This document shows positions 1 through 8,800 of a stretch of DNA of 39,895 nucleotides, piece by piece (positions within the stretch are counted from its first letter, which is position 1; each line of letters starts with the position of its first letter). The DNA is taken from assembly GCA_024688885.1 (NCBI GenBank), contig JAILDV010000024.1, forward strand, positions 1 to 39,895, written 5' to 3'. This DNA is from Bacteroidaceae bacterium (GTDB lineage Bacteria > Bacteroidota > Bacteroidia > Bacteroidales > Bacteroidaceae). The translations under genes and the position numbers were made by a program. Below the pieces are notes generated by a model, which made no database searches, was not told the DNA's origin, and was given only the letters and a program-made list of their open reading frames with translations.

Positions 1-315
1 CGCCTTGCCGCCTTGCTTGCCCCTCTTGAACTGCGCGGTAGTCCACACCATCCCGTGACCCCTCCAATGCTCCCTGTCGGTGCTCGACACCACCTGCCAG
101 CCGGGCATACGCAAGTAGGTCGCTGTATCCAAATCGTGTCCCGTAAACACATAGAGGCGATCACCCGAGACCACAGGGGCTGGGTCTGGGGTGTACCGAC
201 GGTTGGACACGCGTTTGATACTTGAGCTCTGCTCATTTGCCTGTTGTTCTTGTGCTTGCAATGTGAGTGTCAGCAAAAATGCGATTGCTGTGAGAATGAT
301 ACTTTTCTTCTTCAT
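1..315 (-). CDS. Secreted GH43-like glycoside hydrolase, N-terminal part (runs off window)
   Basis: The reading frame opens at ATG 315 and continues through base 1 without a stop, giving 105 residues. It begins with a Sec signal peptide (MKKK, a hydrophobic stretch, then LQAQ). The mature part carries a PDPAPVV-SGDRLYVFTGHD segment followed by MPGWQVVSSTD and W. This is the usual start of a five-bladed beta-propeller of glycoside hydrolase family 43, where the Asp of the DPAP motif would be the catalytic base. Family 43 enzymes remove arabinose or xylose from plant polysaccharides; the substrate here cannot be told from the fragment. A TACCTTTG promoter lies 29 bases upstream of the start. 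The related family 62 and 117 propellers are not excluded. Confidence 0.75.
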   Translation of the reverse strand, partial: MKKKSIILTAIAFLLTLTLQAQEQQANEQSSSIKRVSNRRYTPDPAPVVSGDRLYVFTGHDLDTATYLRMPGWQVVSSTDREHWRGHGMVWTTAQFKRGKQGGKA

Positions 316-343
316 TGTTGATAAAGGTTTTAGTTTGTGCCGA

Positions 344-351
344 CAAAGGTA
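344..351 (-). promoter_or_regulatory. Promoter -7 box TACCTTTG of the GH43-like gene
   Basis: Exact match to the Bacteroidetes -7 consensus TAnnTTTG, 29 bases before the start codon at 315. No clear -33 TTG is visible upstream; the preceding bases are T-rich. Confidence 0.6.
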
Positions 352-477
352 CGAAAAAAAATGAAAAGTGTGAGTGAAAAGTGAGATTTTTTACATAATT
401 ATTGGGAGAATCATTTGTGAGTCTTGTTCGGTGACGTCCACCTATTATAATTATAATAATGAGGAAAAGGTAATTTG

Positions 478-534
478 ACTCAAGTTTCTGAAGTAGTTAA
501 GCAGTCAGTAGTTAACTACTTCAGAAACTTGAGT
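478..534 (-). terminator. 23-bp perfect hairpin at the 3' end of the dnaJ-like gene
   Basis: Bases 478-500 and 512-534 are perfect reverse complements (23 of 23) around an 11-base loop. The dnaJ-like stop codon (521-523) and its last four codons lie inside the stem. A T-rich stretch follows on the minus strand. The position suits transcription termination or 3'-end protection of the mRNA, but the stem is longer and less GC-rich than a typical intrinsic terminator and there is no clean U-tract. Confidence 0.6.
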
Positions 535-1189
535 TTGTTAATTTTCGTGCCTGTTCGATGAGTGCTTTCTGCTGGTCGGTCAGATTGGCAGGAATAGTGA
601 CATCGAAGACAATGATGAGGTCTTTTGGGGTGCCATCACTCTTGGTGCCACCCTTCCCTTTCAGACGTACCTTCTTGCCAGGTTGGGTGCCAGGTGCCAC
701 TTTCAGTTTATACTTTCCATAGGTACTGCTGACTATAAGTTCACCGCCGAGGATGGCTGTCCATACATCGATTGAAACATGAGCTTCCACTTCGGAAGGT
801 TCTGCAGGACGACGTGCGGAGCGTGCTCTACGCCCTCCTCCCATGCTTCCAAAGATCTGCTGGAAGAAATCACTCATGCCGCCCTCTCCTCCCATGTTGA
901 AGGAAAAGCCTTCAAAGGGATTACCTCCTCCTCCATCAGTGCCAAAGCCACCAAACTGCTCTGCCTGTTTCCAGTTCTCACCGTATTGGTCATACTTGGC
1001 ACGTTTTTCAGGGTCATTGAGCACTTCGTATGCCTCATTCAACATCTGGAACTTCGCCTTGGCTTTGGGGTCGTCAGGATGAAGGTCGGGATGAAACTGT
1101 TTGGAGCGCTTGCGGTATGCCGCCCTTATGTCTTTCTGAGGGGTGTCCTTAGGGATGCCCATCACTTTGTAATAATCTATAAATGCCAT
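521..1189 (-). CDS. Short DnaJ/CbpA-type co-chaperone (J domain, G/F linker, one C-terminal domain)
   Basis: The 222-residue protein starts at ATG 1189 ([11 protein letters not shown]). The frame is open upstream, but an extension would add a non-conserved tail before the J domain. Residues 1-70 form a J domain with the HPD tripeptide at 33-35, which stimulates the ATPase of DnaK. Residues 78-125 are Gly/Phe-rich with an Arg-rich end. Residues 133-200 form a single beta-rich C-terminal domain ([18 protein letters not shown]), then a short helix. CbpA/DnaJ proteins usually have two such domains in about 300 residues or more, and DnaJ also a zinc domain; here the first domain and the zinc motifs are missing. 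The protein should act in the cytoplasm as a DnaK partner. It is transcribed away from the 5'-nucleotidase gene. Confidence 0.88.
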   Translation of the reverse strand: MAFIDYYKVMGIPKDTPQKDIRAAYRKRSKQFHPDLHPDDPKAKAKFQMLNEAYEVLNDPEKRAKYDQYGENWKQAEQFGGFGTDGGGGNPFEGFSFNMGGEGGMSDFFQQIFGSMGGGRRARSARRPAEPSEVEAHVSIDVWTAILGGELIVSSTYGKYKLKVAPGTQPGKKVRLKGKGGTKSDGTPKDLIIVFDVTIPANLTDQQKALIEQARKLTNSSF

Positions 1190-1271
1190 AATTTCAGTGT
1201 TTTTTTCAACAAAGAAGCACAACAAAAAAGATGCCAATAAGGAGATTCTCGGCAAAAAACTGAAAATTTAA

Positions 1272-1326
1272 AACTAAAAGTGAATATTTCCATGAGCCAA
1301 AGAGCTGGTAACTGAAACTTTTAGTT
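1272..1326. repeat. Inverted-repeat element A with AACTAAAAG arms
   Basis: Arms 1272-1280 and 1318-1326 are perfect 9-bp reverse complements around a 37-base loop. A second right-hand copy of the arm motif continues to about 1345. The arms are made of the 7-base-period AAACTAA-type repeat seen in elements at 29556-29630 and 32327-32402. It lies between two divergent genes, just upstream of the TACCTTTG box at 1357. Confidence 0.6.
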
Positions 1327-1356
1327 CTTAGTTTTTAACTATTAACTTTTTTTTCG

Positions 1357-1364
1357 TACCTTTG
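1357..1364 (+). promoter_or_regulatory. Promoter -7 box TACCTTTG of the 5'-nucleotidase gene, nearly leaderless
   Basis: Exact TAnnTTTG match ending only 8 bases before ATG 1373. With the usual spacing, transcription would begin at about 1370-1372, so the mRNA would have almost no 5' leader. A -33 TTG is not obvious. Confidence 0.6.
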
Positions 1365-1372
1365 CAAACTGA

Positions 1373-3079
1373 ATGAGCACACAAACGAAACATCTGAAAA
1401 TTATTTTCACGACGGACGTTCACGGAAATTACTTCCCTTACGACTTCCGTCATGACCACTGGGGTAAGGGAAGCCTCCAGAGGGTGCATGCGTTTGTGGC
1501 AAAGGTGGTTCAAGAGAACCCTGGCAATATGCTTTTAGTTGATGGAGGAGACATGTTGCAAGGAGAACCTACTGCTTATTATTTCAATAATCATTGTGAG
1601 AACTCCCGACATCGAGTGGCTGACATCTGCAACTACATCGGGTATGACGTGGCTGTGATTGGCAATCATGACATTGAGATGGGTAAGCATATTTATGACA
1701 AATATGTGAAGGAGTGCAGCTTTCCCATCTTAGGAGCTAATGCCATCAACATTGACACTGGTGAGCCTTATTTTCAACCTTATGAGGTGTTCTATCGTCA
1801 AGGGCTGAAAATTGCGGTGATTGGTTTCATCACACCAGCCATTCCGCATTGGATTCCGAAGGAAATCTGGAAAGGACTCCGTTTTGAAGACATCCGTGAG
1901 AGTGCTGAACGATGGGTAAAAACAGTGAAGGAGGAAGAGAACCCAGACTTTATTATAGGTCTGCTGCATTCTGGTATGGATGAAGGTATTGTGACAGATG
2001 CTTACAAAGAGAATGCGACACGGGAAACTGCCGAGAATGTGGAAGGCTTCGACTTGATTCTATATGGGCATGACCATGCGAGCAACATGGAGGAAGTGAC
2101 CACGAAGGGTGGACGTAACGTTCCTTGCATCAACCCCGGCTGTTATGCTTACAGTGTAGCCGTTATTGACGTGGATTTCCGCATAAACGAACAAGGCAAG
2201 GTGACCAGTCATGAAACGCTGTGTACCCTCAATTATATTGGTACGTTGCACAACCAACACGCCAATTCTTTCAGACGTCATTTTGCCTATCCTTTCCATG
2301 AGGTGAAGCGTTTCGCTTCGCAGAAAATCGGCACGTTCCTCAATCGAGTGGATGTAACGGATGCTTATTTCGGTTCTTCGGCATATATAGACTTAATTCA
2401 AGCCTTGCAACTGAAGGTGAGCGGTGCCGACCTCTCGTTCAGTGCCCCACTCTTCTTCAATGCTTCTATTGAGGCTGGCGACATCAAGGTGAGTAACCTT
2501 TTTGACCTCTACCGGTTTGAAGACCACCTCTACACATTGTTGTTGACCGGAAAGGAAATCAAGGACTATCTGGAAATGAGTTATGCAGCATGGACACAGC
2601 AGATGCATACGCCAAATGATCCGATGTTGCTTATTAGTCCAATGAAGAGTAACCCCGAACGGATGGGATTCAAGAATTTCATCTTCAACTTCGATTCTGC
2701 AGCAGGCATCTACTATGAGGTGGATGTGACTAAGCCAGAGGGTGAAAAGGTGAACATCCTAAGGATGGATGATGGCAGACCATTCCTGATGGATGAGACT
2801 TATACCGTAGCGATGACTGCCTATCGTGCCAATGGTGGTGGTGAGCTGTTACCGAAGGGTGCAGGATTATCGAAAGAAGAAATGGATTCGCGCATCCTGA
2901 GTGTGAGCGAGCACGACATCCGTTACTATCTGATGGAATATGTGAAGGAGTTGGGTACCATTGACCCCCAACCCCTGAACCATTGGCGGTTTGTGCCTGA
3001 AGAATGGGTGGCAAAAGCCAGTGAACGAGAACGTGAAATCCTCTTCGGCAATTCTACACCTGAAGAAGATTCCTTATAA
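1373..3079 (+). CDS. 5'-nucleotidase / 2',3'-cyclic phosphodiesterase family metallophosphoesterase, cytoplasmic form
   Basis: The 568-residue protein has the two-domain layout of the UshA/5'-nucleotidase family. The metallophosphatase domain (residues 8-280) shows TTDVHGN (metal ligands Asp15 and His17), GGDMLQGEP (58-65), GNHD (97-100), LLHSG and GHDH, i.e. all metal-binding motifs. The substrate-binding 5_nucleotid_C domain (about 315-500) includes the GGGEL segment. Family members release phosphate from nucleotides, cyclic nucleotides or UDP-sugars. Unlike periplasmic UshA there is no signal peptide: the metal motif begins at residue 13, so a cytoplasmic site is inferred. The gene overlaps the convergent DUF2752 gene by 26 bases at its 3' end. 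The exact substrate is unknown. Confidence 0.88.
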   Translation: MSTQTKHLKIIFTTDVHGNYFPYDFRHDHWGKGSLQRVHAFVAKVVQENPGNMLLVDGGDMLQGEPTAYYFNNHCENSRHRVADICNYIGYDVAVIGNHDIEMGKHIYDKYVKECSFPILGANAINIDTGEPYFQPYEVFYRQGLKIAVIGFITPAIPHWIPKEIWKGLRFEDIRESAERWVKTVKEEENPDFIIGLLHSGMDEGIVTDAYKENATRETAENVEGFDLILYGHDHASNMEEVTTKGGRNVPCINPGCYAYSVAVIDVDFRINEQGKVTSHETLCTLNYIGTLHNQHANSFRRHFAYPFHEVKRFASQKIGTFLNRVDVTDAYFGSSAYIDLIQALQLKVSGADLSFSAPLFFNASIEAGDIKVSNLFDLYRFEDHLYTLLLTGKEIKDYLEMSYAAWTQQMHTPNDPMLLISPMKSNPERMGFKNFIFNFDSAAGIYYEVDVTKPEGEKVNILRMDDGRPFLMDETYTVAMTAYRANGGGELLPKGAGLSKEEMDSRILSVSEHDIRYYLMEYVKELGTIDPQPLNHWRFVPEEWVAKASEREREILFGNSTPEEDSL

Positions 3080-3452
3080 TTCCCCAAGCAATAAATAATA
3101 TAATGTACACACGTGCAAGGACAGGATGTTCCACTGCACGTATGAAATTGTCGCCGCGAGGAATCCGCTTCAGCACTTCTGCCACCAACAAGGCAATCAC
3201 ATACGGGATGCTGACCACAAAGAAGTAGTTGTACGACAAGGCTTCAGTAAAGTGCCCATGCAACAGGGCATGGAGGGCACGTTGAAGTCCACATGCAGGA
3301 CAATTCCATCCCGTCAATAGACGGAATGGACATTTTGGCATCCACACAGACTTAATCGGGTCAAATAGCGTATAAACGACAATACCCCCCACCATCAGCA
3401 GGAGGAACAGCACCAACCAAAAGATGTTATTCTTGGACTTAGTTGAATCCAC
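3054..3452 (-). CDS. DUF2752 family membrane protein
   Basis: This 132-residue protein has two or three membrane segments (about 10-28, 72-95 and 112-130) and the DUF2752 signature CPFRLLTGWNCPACGLQRALHAL with its paired cysteines. Its function is unknown; similar proteins accompany TM2- and CD225-type small membrane proteins in Bacteroidetes. The start is GTG at 3452, because a stop codon lies two codons upstream and the next ATG is inside the first membrane segment. The start overlaps the 3' end of the GYF_2-CD225 gene by 14 bases, which suggests translational coupling. Its own 3' end overlaps the convergent nucleotidase gene. Confidence 0.85.
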   Translation of the reverse strand: MDSTKSKNNIFWLVLFLLLMVGGIVVYTLFDPIKSVWMPKCPFRLLTGWNCPACGLQRALHALLHGHFTEALSYNYFFVVSIPYVIALLVAEVLKRIPRGDNFIRAVEHPVLARVYIILFIAWGIIRNLLQV

Positions 3453-4014
3453 CTTTCATGGCTGCAAATATGGCTGCTCCGTAGATGAGCAAATAGATGA
3501 GACCTATCACGAAGGATGACACAATACCGATAACGGACCAAGTACGTGCACTCTTGGCTGCGGCAAGCGCTCCGGCATAATCACCAGCAAAATAGAGTCC
3601 ATCTACTTTCGATGCATAAACAATGCCCACAATGCCCAAAGGCAAGCAACAGCAAACGGTGGTCAGCACAGCCAATATCATGTTGCTGCCCGGTTTTGGC
3701 ATGGCTGGTTGTGAGGTGCCAGATGGATTGGTCTGTACATACACAACAGATTGGGGTGCTGCTTGCTGAGCTGGTTGGGGTGCTGGCTGAGGCGCTACTT
3801 GCTGAGCAGCATAAGAAGGTGTTGGTGGTGTTGCTGGTTGTGCAGCAGGTGCAAAGAAAGATGCCAATTCCTGCACCTGACCAGCAGGTGTCCACTGAGC
3901 CATACCTTCTGTCCATACCAATGTGTTGGCATTCACGCCCAAAGTCACTAATTGACTGGCTTCCACAGGTCCCTTTTGTTCATTCTGTGGAGTAAGATAG
4001 AAATATTGTCCCAT
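3439..4014 (-). CDS. GYF_2 domain - CD225 (dispanin-like) membrane protein
   Basis: The 191 residues fall into three parts. Residues 1-53 match the GYF_2 (DUF4339) fold, with a glutamine/glycine-rich start, GPVEASQL and a WTEGMAQWTPAGQV segment; this module probably binds a peptide or protein partner. Residues 55-105 form a Pro/Ala/Gln-rich linker. Residues 106-190 form a CD225/dispanin domain of two membrane helices joined by a conserved loop (KVDGLYFAGDYAGALAAAKSAR) with a triple Cys in the first helix. CD225 proteins include the animal IFITMs, which change membrane fluidity and fusion; bacterial members have no settled role. The gene lies 34 bases after a paralogue made of the CD225 domain alone and overlaps DUF2752. 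Confidence 0.85.
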   Translation of the reverse strand: MGQYFYLTPQNEQKGPVEASQLVTLGVNANTLVWTEGMAQWTPAGQVQELASFFAPAAQPATPPTPSYAAQQVAPQPAPQPAQQAAPQSVVYVQTNPSGTSQPAMPKPGSNMILAVLTTVCCCLPLGIVGIVYASKVDGLYFAGDYAGALAAAKSARTWSVIGIVSSFVIGLIYLLIYGAAIFAAMKGGFN

Positions 4015-4048
4015 AAGTTATATAATGTATGGTTTAAAGTTTTCAGGT

Positions 4049-4363
4049 TTAGTCGAACATGCCGCCCATGGATGCAAAGACAGCAGCTCCGACAAATAAG
4101 AAATAAAAGAGAGCTATTAGTATTCCTGCCACTATAGACGCAACAATGCCTATCATGGCCCATTGGAAAGCACTCTTGGATGCGGCAAGCGCGCCTGCAT
4201 AATCGTCTGCATAGTAGAGTCCATCCACTTTTGCTGCATAGACAATACTCACAATACCAAAGGGCATGCAAAATAGGACTGTTGTCAACACTGCCAGCAC
4301 CATATTGTTGTCTGGCTTAGGCATGGGAGATTGCTGAGGAGTTGGATTGTCAAACTGTTCCAT
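4049..4363 (-). CDS. CD225 (dispanin-like) small membrane protein
   Basis: This 104-residue protein has a short polar Pro/Gln-rich N-terminus (1-18) and then a CD225 domain. The first hydrophobic helix (20-42) includes a Cys, the conserved loop reads KVDGLYYADDYAGALAASKSA, and a long second hydrophobic region spans 70-98. It is clearly a paralogue of the C-terminal half of the next gene, so a duplication created the pair. ATG 4363 is used; no promoter box is visible between it and the upstream TolC-like gene 50 bases away, so the cluster may be read from the efflux operon transcript or from an unrecognised promoter. Confidence 0.82.
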   Translation of the reverse strand: MEQFDNPTPQQSPMPKPDNNMVLAVLTTVLFCMPFGIVSIVYAAKVDGLYYADDYAGALAASKSAFQWAMIGIVASIVAGILIALFYFLFVGAAVFASMGGMFD

Positions 4364-4377
4364 GAGAGAGTTAGAAG

Positions 4378-4440
4378 TTTAGTGTTTAGTGTTTAGAGTT
4401 TAGTGTTGGGAGTTTAGTGTTGGGAGTTTAGTGTTGGGAG
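4378..4440. repeat. Nine-unit heptanucleotide repeat array at the 3' end of the TolC-like gene
   Basis: Nine consecutive 7-base units start at 4378: TTTAGTG, TTTAGTG, TTTAGAG, TTTAGTG, TTGGGAG, TTTAGTG, TTGGGAG, TTTAGTG, TTGGGAG. The array contains the stop codon (4414-4416) and encodes the last eight residues of the TolC-like protein. Loss or gain of one unit would shift the reading frame of the tail. Confidence 0.85.
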
Positions 4441-5823
4441 GAGTGTTCCTGATGCCTTCTTGAGTTGCACATACGCCAACTGCAATTGGCAACGGGCATT
4501 GACGAGATTGGCACTGCATTGCTGCCAGTGAGCTTGAGTTTCGAGATAATCCGCAAGTGTTTCGAAGCCCACCTCGTATTGCTGTTTGGAGAGGCGCATG
4601 TTCTCGGCAGCCTGTTCAAGGGCTGTCTGGCAGAGACTCAGCTCTGTCTGTGCCTCATCGTAGAGATTCTTGCTTTTTGCCCATTCGAGTTGCATCTGCT
4701 CGTCTAGGTCTTGCTGCTCCATTTGGGCAATCTGATAAGCAGCTTTGGCAGAACGGACTTTGTTGGTTGAGCCTCCGAAGAGGTCAAGCGGCATCTTCAC
4801 CACAACACCGACTGATGCTGAGCCTTTGTCGAGCAGCTTCTTCCCTGCCAGTTCTCCACCATTGGAATAAGCATAAGAGGCACCAAGTGCCACATTGGGC
4901 AGATAATCGCTCTTCGTCAGTTTTACATTCTGACGAGCCAGTTCTGTCTTGTTGTCAAGAATGACATGCTCTGGACGCACACCCATCTGCAAGGGTGCAG
5001 GCTGGGATGAAACGGCTGCTGCATCTTCTGTGGTCACTACCTGCACCTCGCTGATGAGAGGGAGCCCGATGATGTGGCAGAGATTCATCAGTGCCAGCTG
5101 ATAGGCGTTGTCTGCTTTCTGGATGGAGAGTTTCGCTTCGTTCTGCTTCACCTGCACCTTCATGATGTCGTTGCGGGTGCTCATACCATGGCGAAATGCC
5201 CCTTCCACATTCTTCTTCAACTCGTCGAGCAAGGTCATGTAGCTACGTGCCACCTCACCGAGTTCCTTGGCTTTCACAGCAAGATAGTAGGCTTCGTATG
5301 TCTTCACCACCACTTCCGATTCAGTCAGACGTATGTTCTCCTGTGCCATGTTGACACCGAGTTTAGACATCTCGTAGGCGGTGGAGATTTTACCTCCAGC
5401 ATAGATAGGCTCCATCAACGACACGCTGCCCACGAAGATGTTCTTGAGTTTCCATTTCATCGACTGCGATGGGAAGTCGGCATACTGGTTGAAGGTGTAG
5501 CTGCCATCATCGTGGACGGTGACGTTGGGGACATATTTTCCTGATGCATCCAACGAGTAGATGGGCAGGTGTCCGCCCTCGATGGTGAACTGTCCTCGGG
5601 CTGTGGAATAGAAGTCGAAGGCAAGAAGATTGATTTGTGGGTAGAAGTTCGCCTTGTAGGACTTCATGTCGAAGGTAGTCTGCTCCAGTTTGATTTTGGC
5701 AGACGACAGCGACTTGTTGTATTCGAGTGCCTTGCCGATGCATTCGTCCAGCGTGAGTGTCTGGCAATGGACAGTGGAGAGCTGACAGTTGATAAGTAAT
5801 AAAAGTGGAAGTATCTTCTTCAT
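4414..5823 (-). CDS. TolC-family outer-membrane efflux channel
   Basis: The 469-residue protein has a signal peptide ending near VHCQ, then TLTLDECIGKALEYN, the typical opening of an OEP/TolC family protein. Two long repeats rich in Ala, Gln, Leu and Lys follow, with the second repeat starting around residue 240, as in the coiled-coil/beta-barrel halves of TolC. It should form the trimeric outer-membrane exit duct for the RND pump encoded just upstream (10 bases between the stop of the pump and this ATG). A degenerate heptamer repeat (5767-5794) encodes residues 11-19 of the signal peptide, and another (4378-4440) encodes the C-terminal tail, so both ends were shaped by the same kind of repeat. 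Confidence 0.92.
   Translation of the reverse strand: MKKILPLLLLINCQLSTVHCQTLTLDECIGKALEYNKSLSSAKIKLEQTTFDMKSYKANFYPQINLLAFDFYSTARGQFTIEGGHLPIYSLDASGKYVPNVTVHDDGSYTFNQYADFPSQSMKWKLKNIFVGSVSLMEPIYAGGKISTAYEMSKLGVNMAQENIRLTESEVVVKTYEAYYLAVKAKELGEVARSYMTLLDELKKNVEGAFRHGMSTRNDIMKVQVKQNEAKLSIQKADNAYQLALMNLCHIIGLPLISEVQVVTTEDAAAVSSQPAPLQMGVRPEHVILDNKTELARQNVKLTKSDYLPNVALGASYAYSNGGELAGKKLLDKGSASVGVVVKMPLDLFGGSTNKVRSAKAAYQIAQMEQQDLDEQMQLEWAKSKNLYDEAQTELSLCQTALEQAAENMRLSKQQYEVGFETLADYLETQAHWQQCSANLVNARCQLQLAYVQLKKASGTLLPTLNSQH
5767..5794. repeat. Four-unit degenerate heptamer repeat inside the TolC-like signal peptide
   Basis: The units ATGGACA, GTGGAGA, GCTGACA and GTTGATA run consecutively from 5767 with a strict 7-base period. 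On the coding strand they specify residues 11-19 of the signal peptide, giving an unusual Cys- and Gln-containing stretch. Confidence 0.65.
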
Positions 5824-5833
5824 AATGAATCCT

Positions 5834-8800
5834 CTATCTTATTTTAAAGAAAATGGCATACAATACAGGTATGAATATCAGGGTGATGAGTGTGCCCATG
5901 AACAGACCACCCATGATGGTGACTGCCAAGGAGCCAAACATGGAGTCTGGCACAAGCGGTATCATGCCGAGGATGGTGGTGAGACTCGCCATCATCACGG
6001 GACGGAGACGTGACTTGGAACTCTGTATGAGTGCCACACGGGGTTCGATACCCTGCGCTATCTCCAGATTGATTTCATCCATCAGGACTATGCCGTTCTT
6101 AATCATCATGCCTATCAGTCCGAGCACACCGACTATCGCCACAAATCCGAAGGGCTTGCCTGTGAGCATCACCACGGGAATGACACCGATGATGACCAAC
6201 GGGATGCAGCAGAAGATGATGGCTGGTTTCTTGTAGTCCTTGAAGAGCATCACCAAAATGAGAATCATGATGACGATGCAAATAGGGAAACCGTTGAAGA
6301 GGTACTTCATTGACTGGTCGGAGGCTTTCTTCTCGCCTTCCCAAGACAACGAGTAACCTTCTGGCAGTTCAATCTTCTCAATATCTTTGGCTATTGCCTG
6401 ACGCGCTGCCTCTGTGCCCACACCGATGCAGGGGGAGCATTGCAGCCTTTGTGTGCGTTGTCCATTGTTGCGCACCACCACGGGCTCTTCCCACTTGATG
6501 TCCAAACCATGTGACACCTGTTTGAGCGGTGTGGTCTGTATCAGGTTTTCAATCACATCCTCACGTTTCACCGTTCCCATCATCAGTTTCTGCATGGTCG
6601 AGCGATTCAGGAACTGCCCGATATTCGGAATAGTACCAAACACACGGGCATTTTCCAGATTCTCCACATTGTCACCATTCTCGTCTGTACACTTCACGTA
6701 GATGTTCTCGGGATTGATGCCATCATAGAACGTGCCAATGGGCACACCACCCGTGTATGCCATCATCGACATAGCCACATCGCCACGGGAAAGACCGCTG
6801 TTACGTGCCGATGCCTGATCATAATCAATGCTCAACACTGGCACTTGGGGTTCCCAATCGGATGTGGCGAGACACACCTTGTCTGATGCATTGACGATGG
6901 CACGTGCTGAATCCACCAACTGATGCAGCACAGCAGGGTCAGGACCACTGAAGCATGCCTCAATCGGATACTTCTTGAACATCAGGTTGTAACGCTTGAA
7001 TTTCACGTAGGCATCAGGATACAAGTCACCGATTTCCTTCTGCAACTCATCTATATGCTTCACCAGCTCCTTTGGCGACTTGAAGTCGATAATCAGTTCA
7101 CCATATGCCAATGAGGGGGTTGCAATGGAGCGAACCAGATTGTAGCGTGATGGAGTACCACCCACAGACGTGGTGACGTGAGTGATGTAGTCACGCTTCA
7201 TCAGCAATTCTCTGATTTCATCCAGGTCACGCGCCGTTTCTGTAGAGTTGTAGCCCTCTGGCAATTTATACTCCATGTAGAGCTGGTCATATTCCATATC
7301 AGGGAAGAATGCCTGATCCACAAACTTATAGCAGAAGGCACTCAATGCCAACAACACTACAGCGCTGAAGATGGTGGTCTTGCGATGCTTCATGCCAAAG
7401 GTCAGCACCTTCTCCAGCACATCGTATGACTTACCTTTATAAAGACCTTCCTCCTGATTGTCTTGCGATGCTTCCACCTTCTTAAACATTCTGTTGCACA
7501 TCACTGGCACATGAATCAATGCCAAAATCCAACTGAGCAACAGGCTGACAGCGATGACAATGAAAAGGTCACGCACATACACTCCCGCTGTGTCGGGACT
7601 CATGAAGATGGGCAGGAATGCCAAGATGGCAATGAGAGTGGCACCCAGCAATGGCATGGCGGTCTTTTGTCCAATGGACGTCAAAGCTTCCAGACGGGGT
7701 TTCCCCTGTTTCATGTCCACCATGATGCCATCCACAATCACAATGGCATTATCCACCAGCATGCCCATTGCCAAAATGAAACTTGCCAACGACACACGCT
7801 GCAAGGTGCCATCAAAACCTTTCAGCACCAAGAAAGAACCAAACACAATGACCACCAGACTACAACCAATGATGTAACCACTTCTCCACCCCATGAAGAA
7901 GACGAGCAGCACCACCACAATGGCTACAGATTCAAGCAGATTGATGAGGAAGGTGTTAAGGGCGTTGCTCACACGTTCGGGTTGGAAGAACACCTTCTGA
8001 CACTCGATGCCAGCAGGGAATCGCTTCTCCACATTCTTCACGGCATCTTCCACTTTAGCACCCACCTTCAGGATGTCATACTCAGGAGAGCAAGCAATGC
8101 TGATGCCCAATGCCTGTATGCCGTCACACTTCATCTGATTACGGGTGGTCGCCTCATAGGTCTTCACCACAGTGGCAATGTCCTTGATGCGCAACTGGTC
8201 GTCATCATGCCCCTGAATGAGCATGTTGGCAATGTCATCCACTTGGTTGAACGTATCATCCACTGTCACACGAATACGTCGGTCACCATTGTCATAATAG
8301 CCTGCATAACTCGTCTTGTTCTGATTGTTCAGCGTCATGATGACCTCTGTAGGCATCACGCCCAGATTCGCCATCTTGTCCTCACGCAGTTCGATGTTCA
8401 CGCATTGGTTGCGCTTGCCATAGATTTCCACGCGGCTCACCCCATCAATCTCGCTCACACTCCGCTTAATCATCTCAGCATAATCATTCAGTTCCTTGTC
8501 GCTCTGTCCATCGCCCTTCAGCGCATAGAACATGCCATACACATCACCAAAATCATCCCTCACCTGCGATGCCGAAGCTCCTTGCGGCAATTTGCTTTGT
8601 GCATTCGCAACCTTACGGCGCAACATATCCCATTGCTGCTCCACTTCATCATCAGGCACAGTGGTCAGCAACTCCACCGTGATAAGGCTCAAGTCAGCAT
8701 AACTCGATGACTGGATGTTATTGATGGTGGTCATCTCACCAATGCTCTTTTCCAAGGGGTCAGTCACCTCCAGCTCCACCTGATGTGCCGAAGCACCCGG

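Noticed and set aside
3126-3995. Several plus-strand open frames opposite the CD225/DUF2752 cluster
   Set aside because: All are shadows; the minus-strand frames have clear membrane and GYF_2/CD225 signatures.
4378-4440. CRISPR-like array
   Set aside because: Units are 7 bases without spacers and there are no cas genes; it is a microsatellite-type array.
7463-8710. 415-codon plus-strand frame opposite the RND pump
   Set aside because: Shadow of the pump gene; His/Gln-rich translation without a family match.
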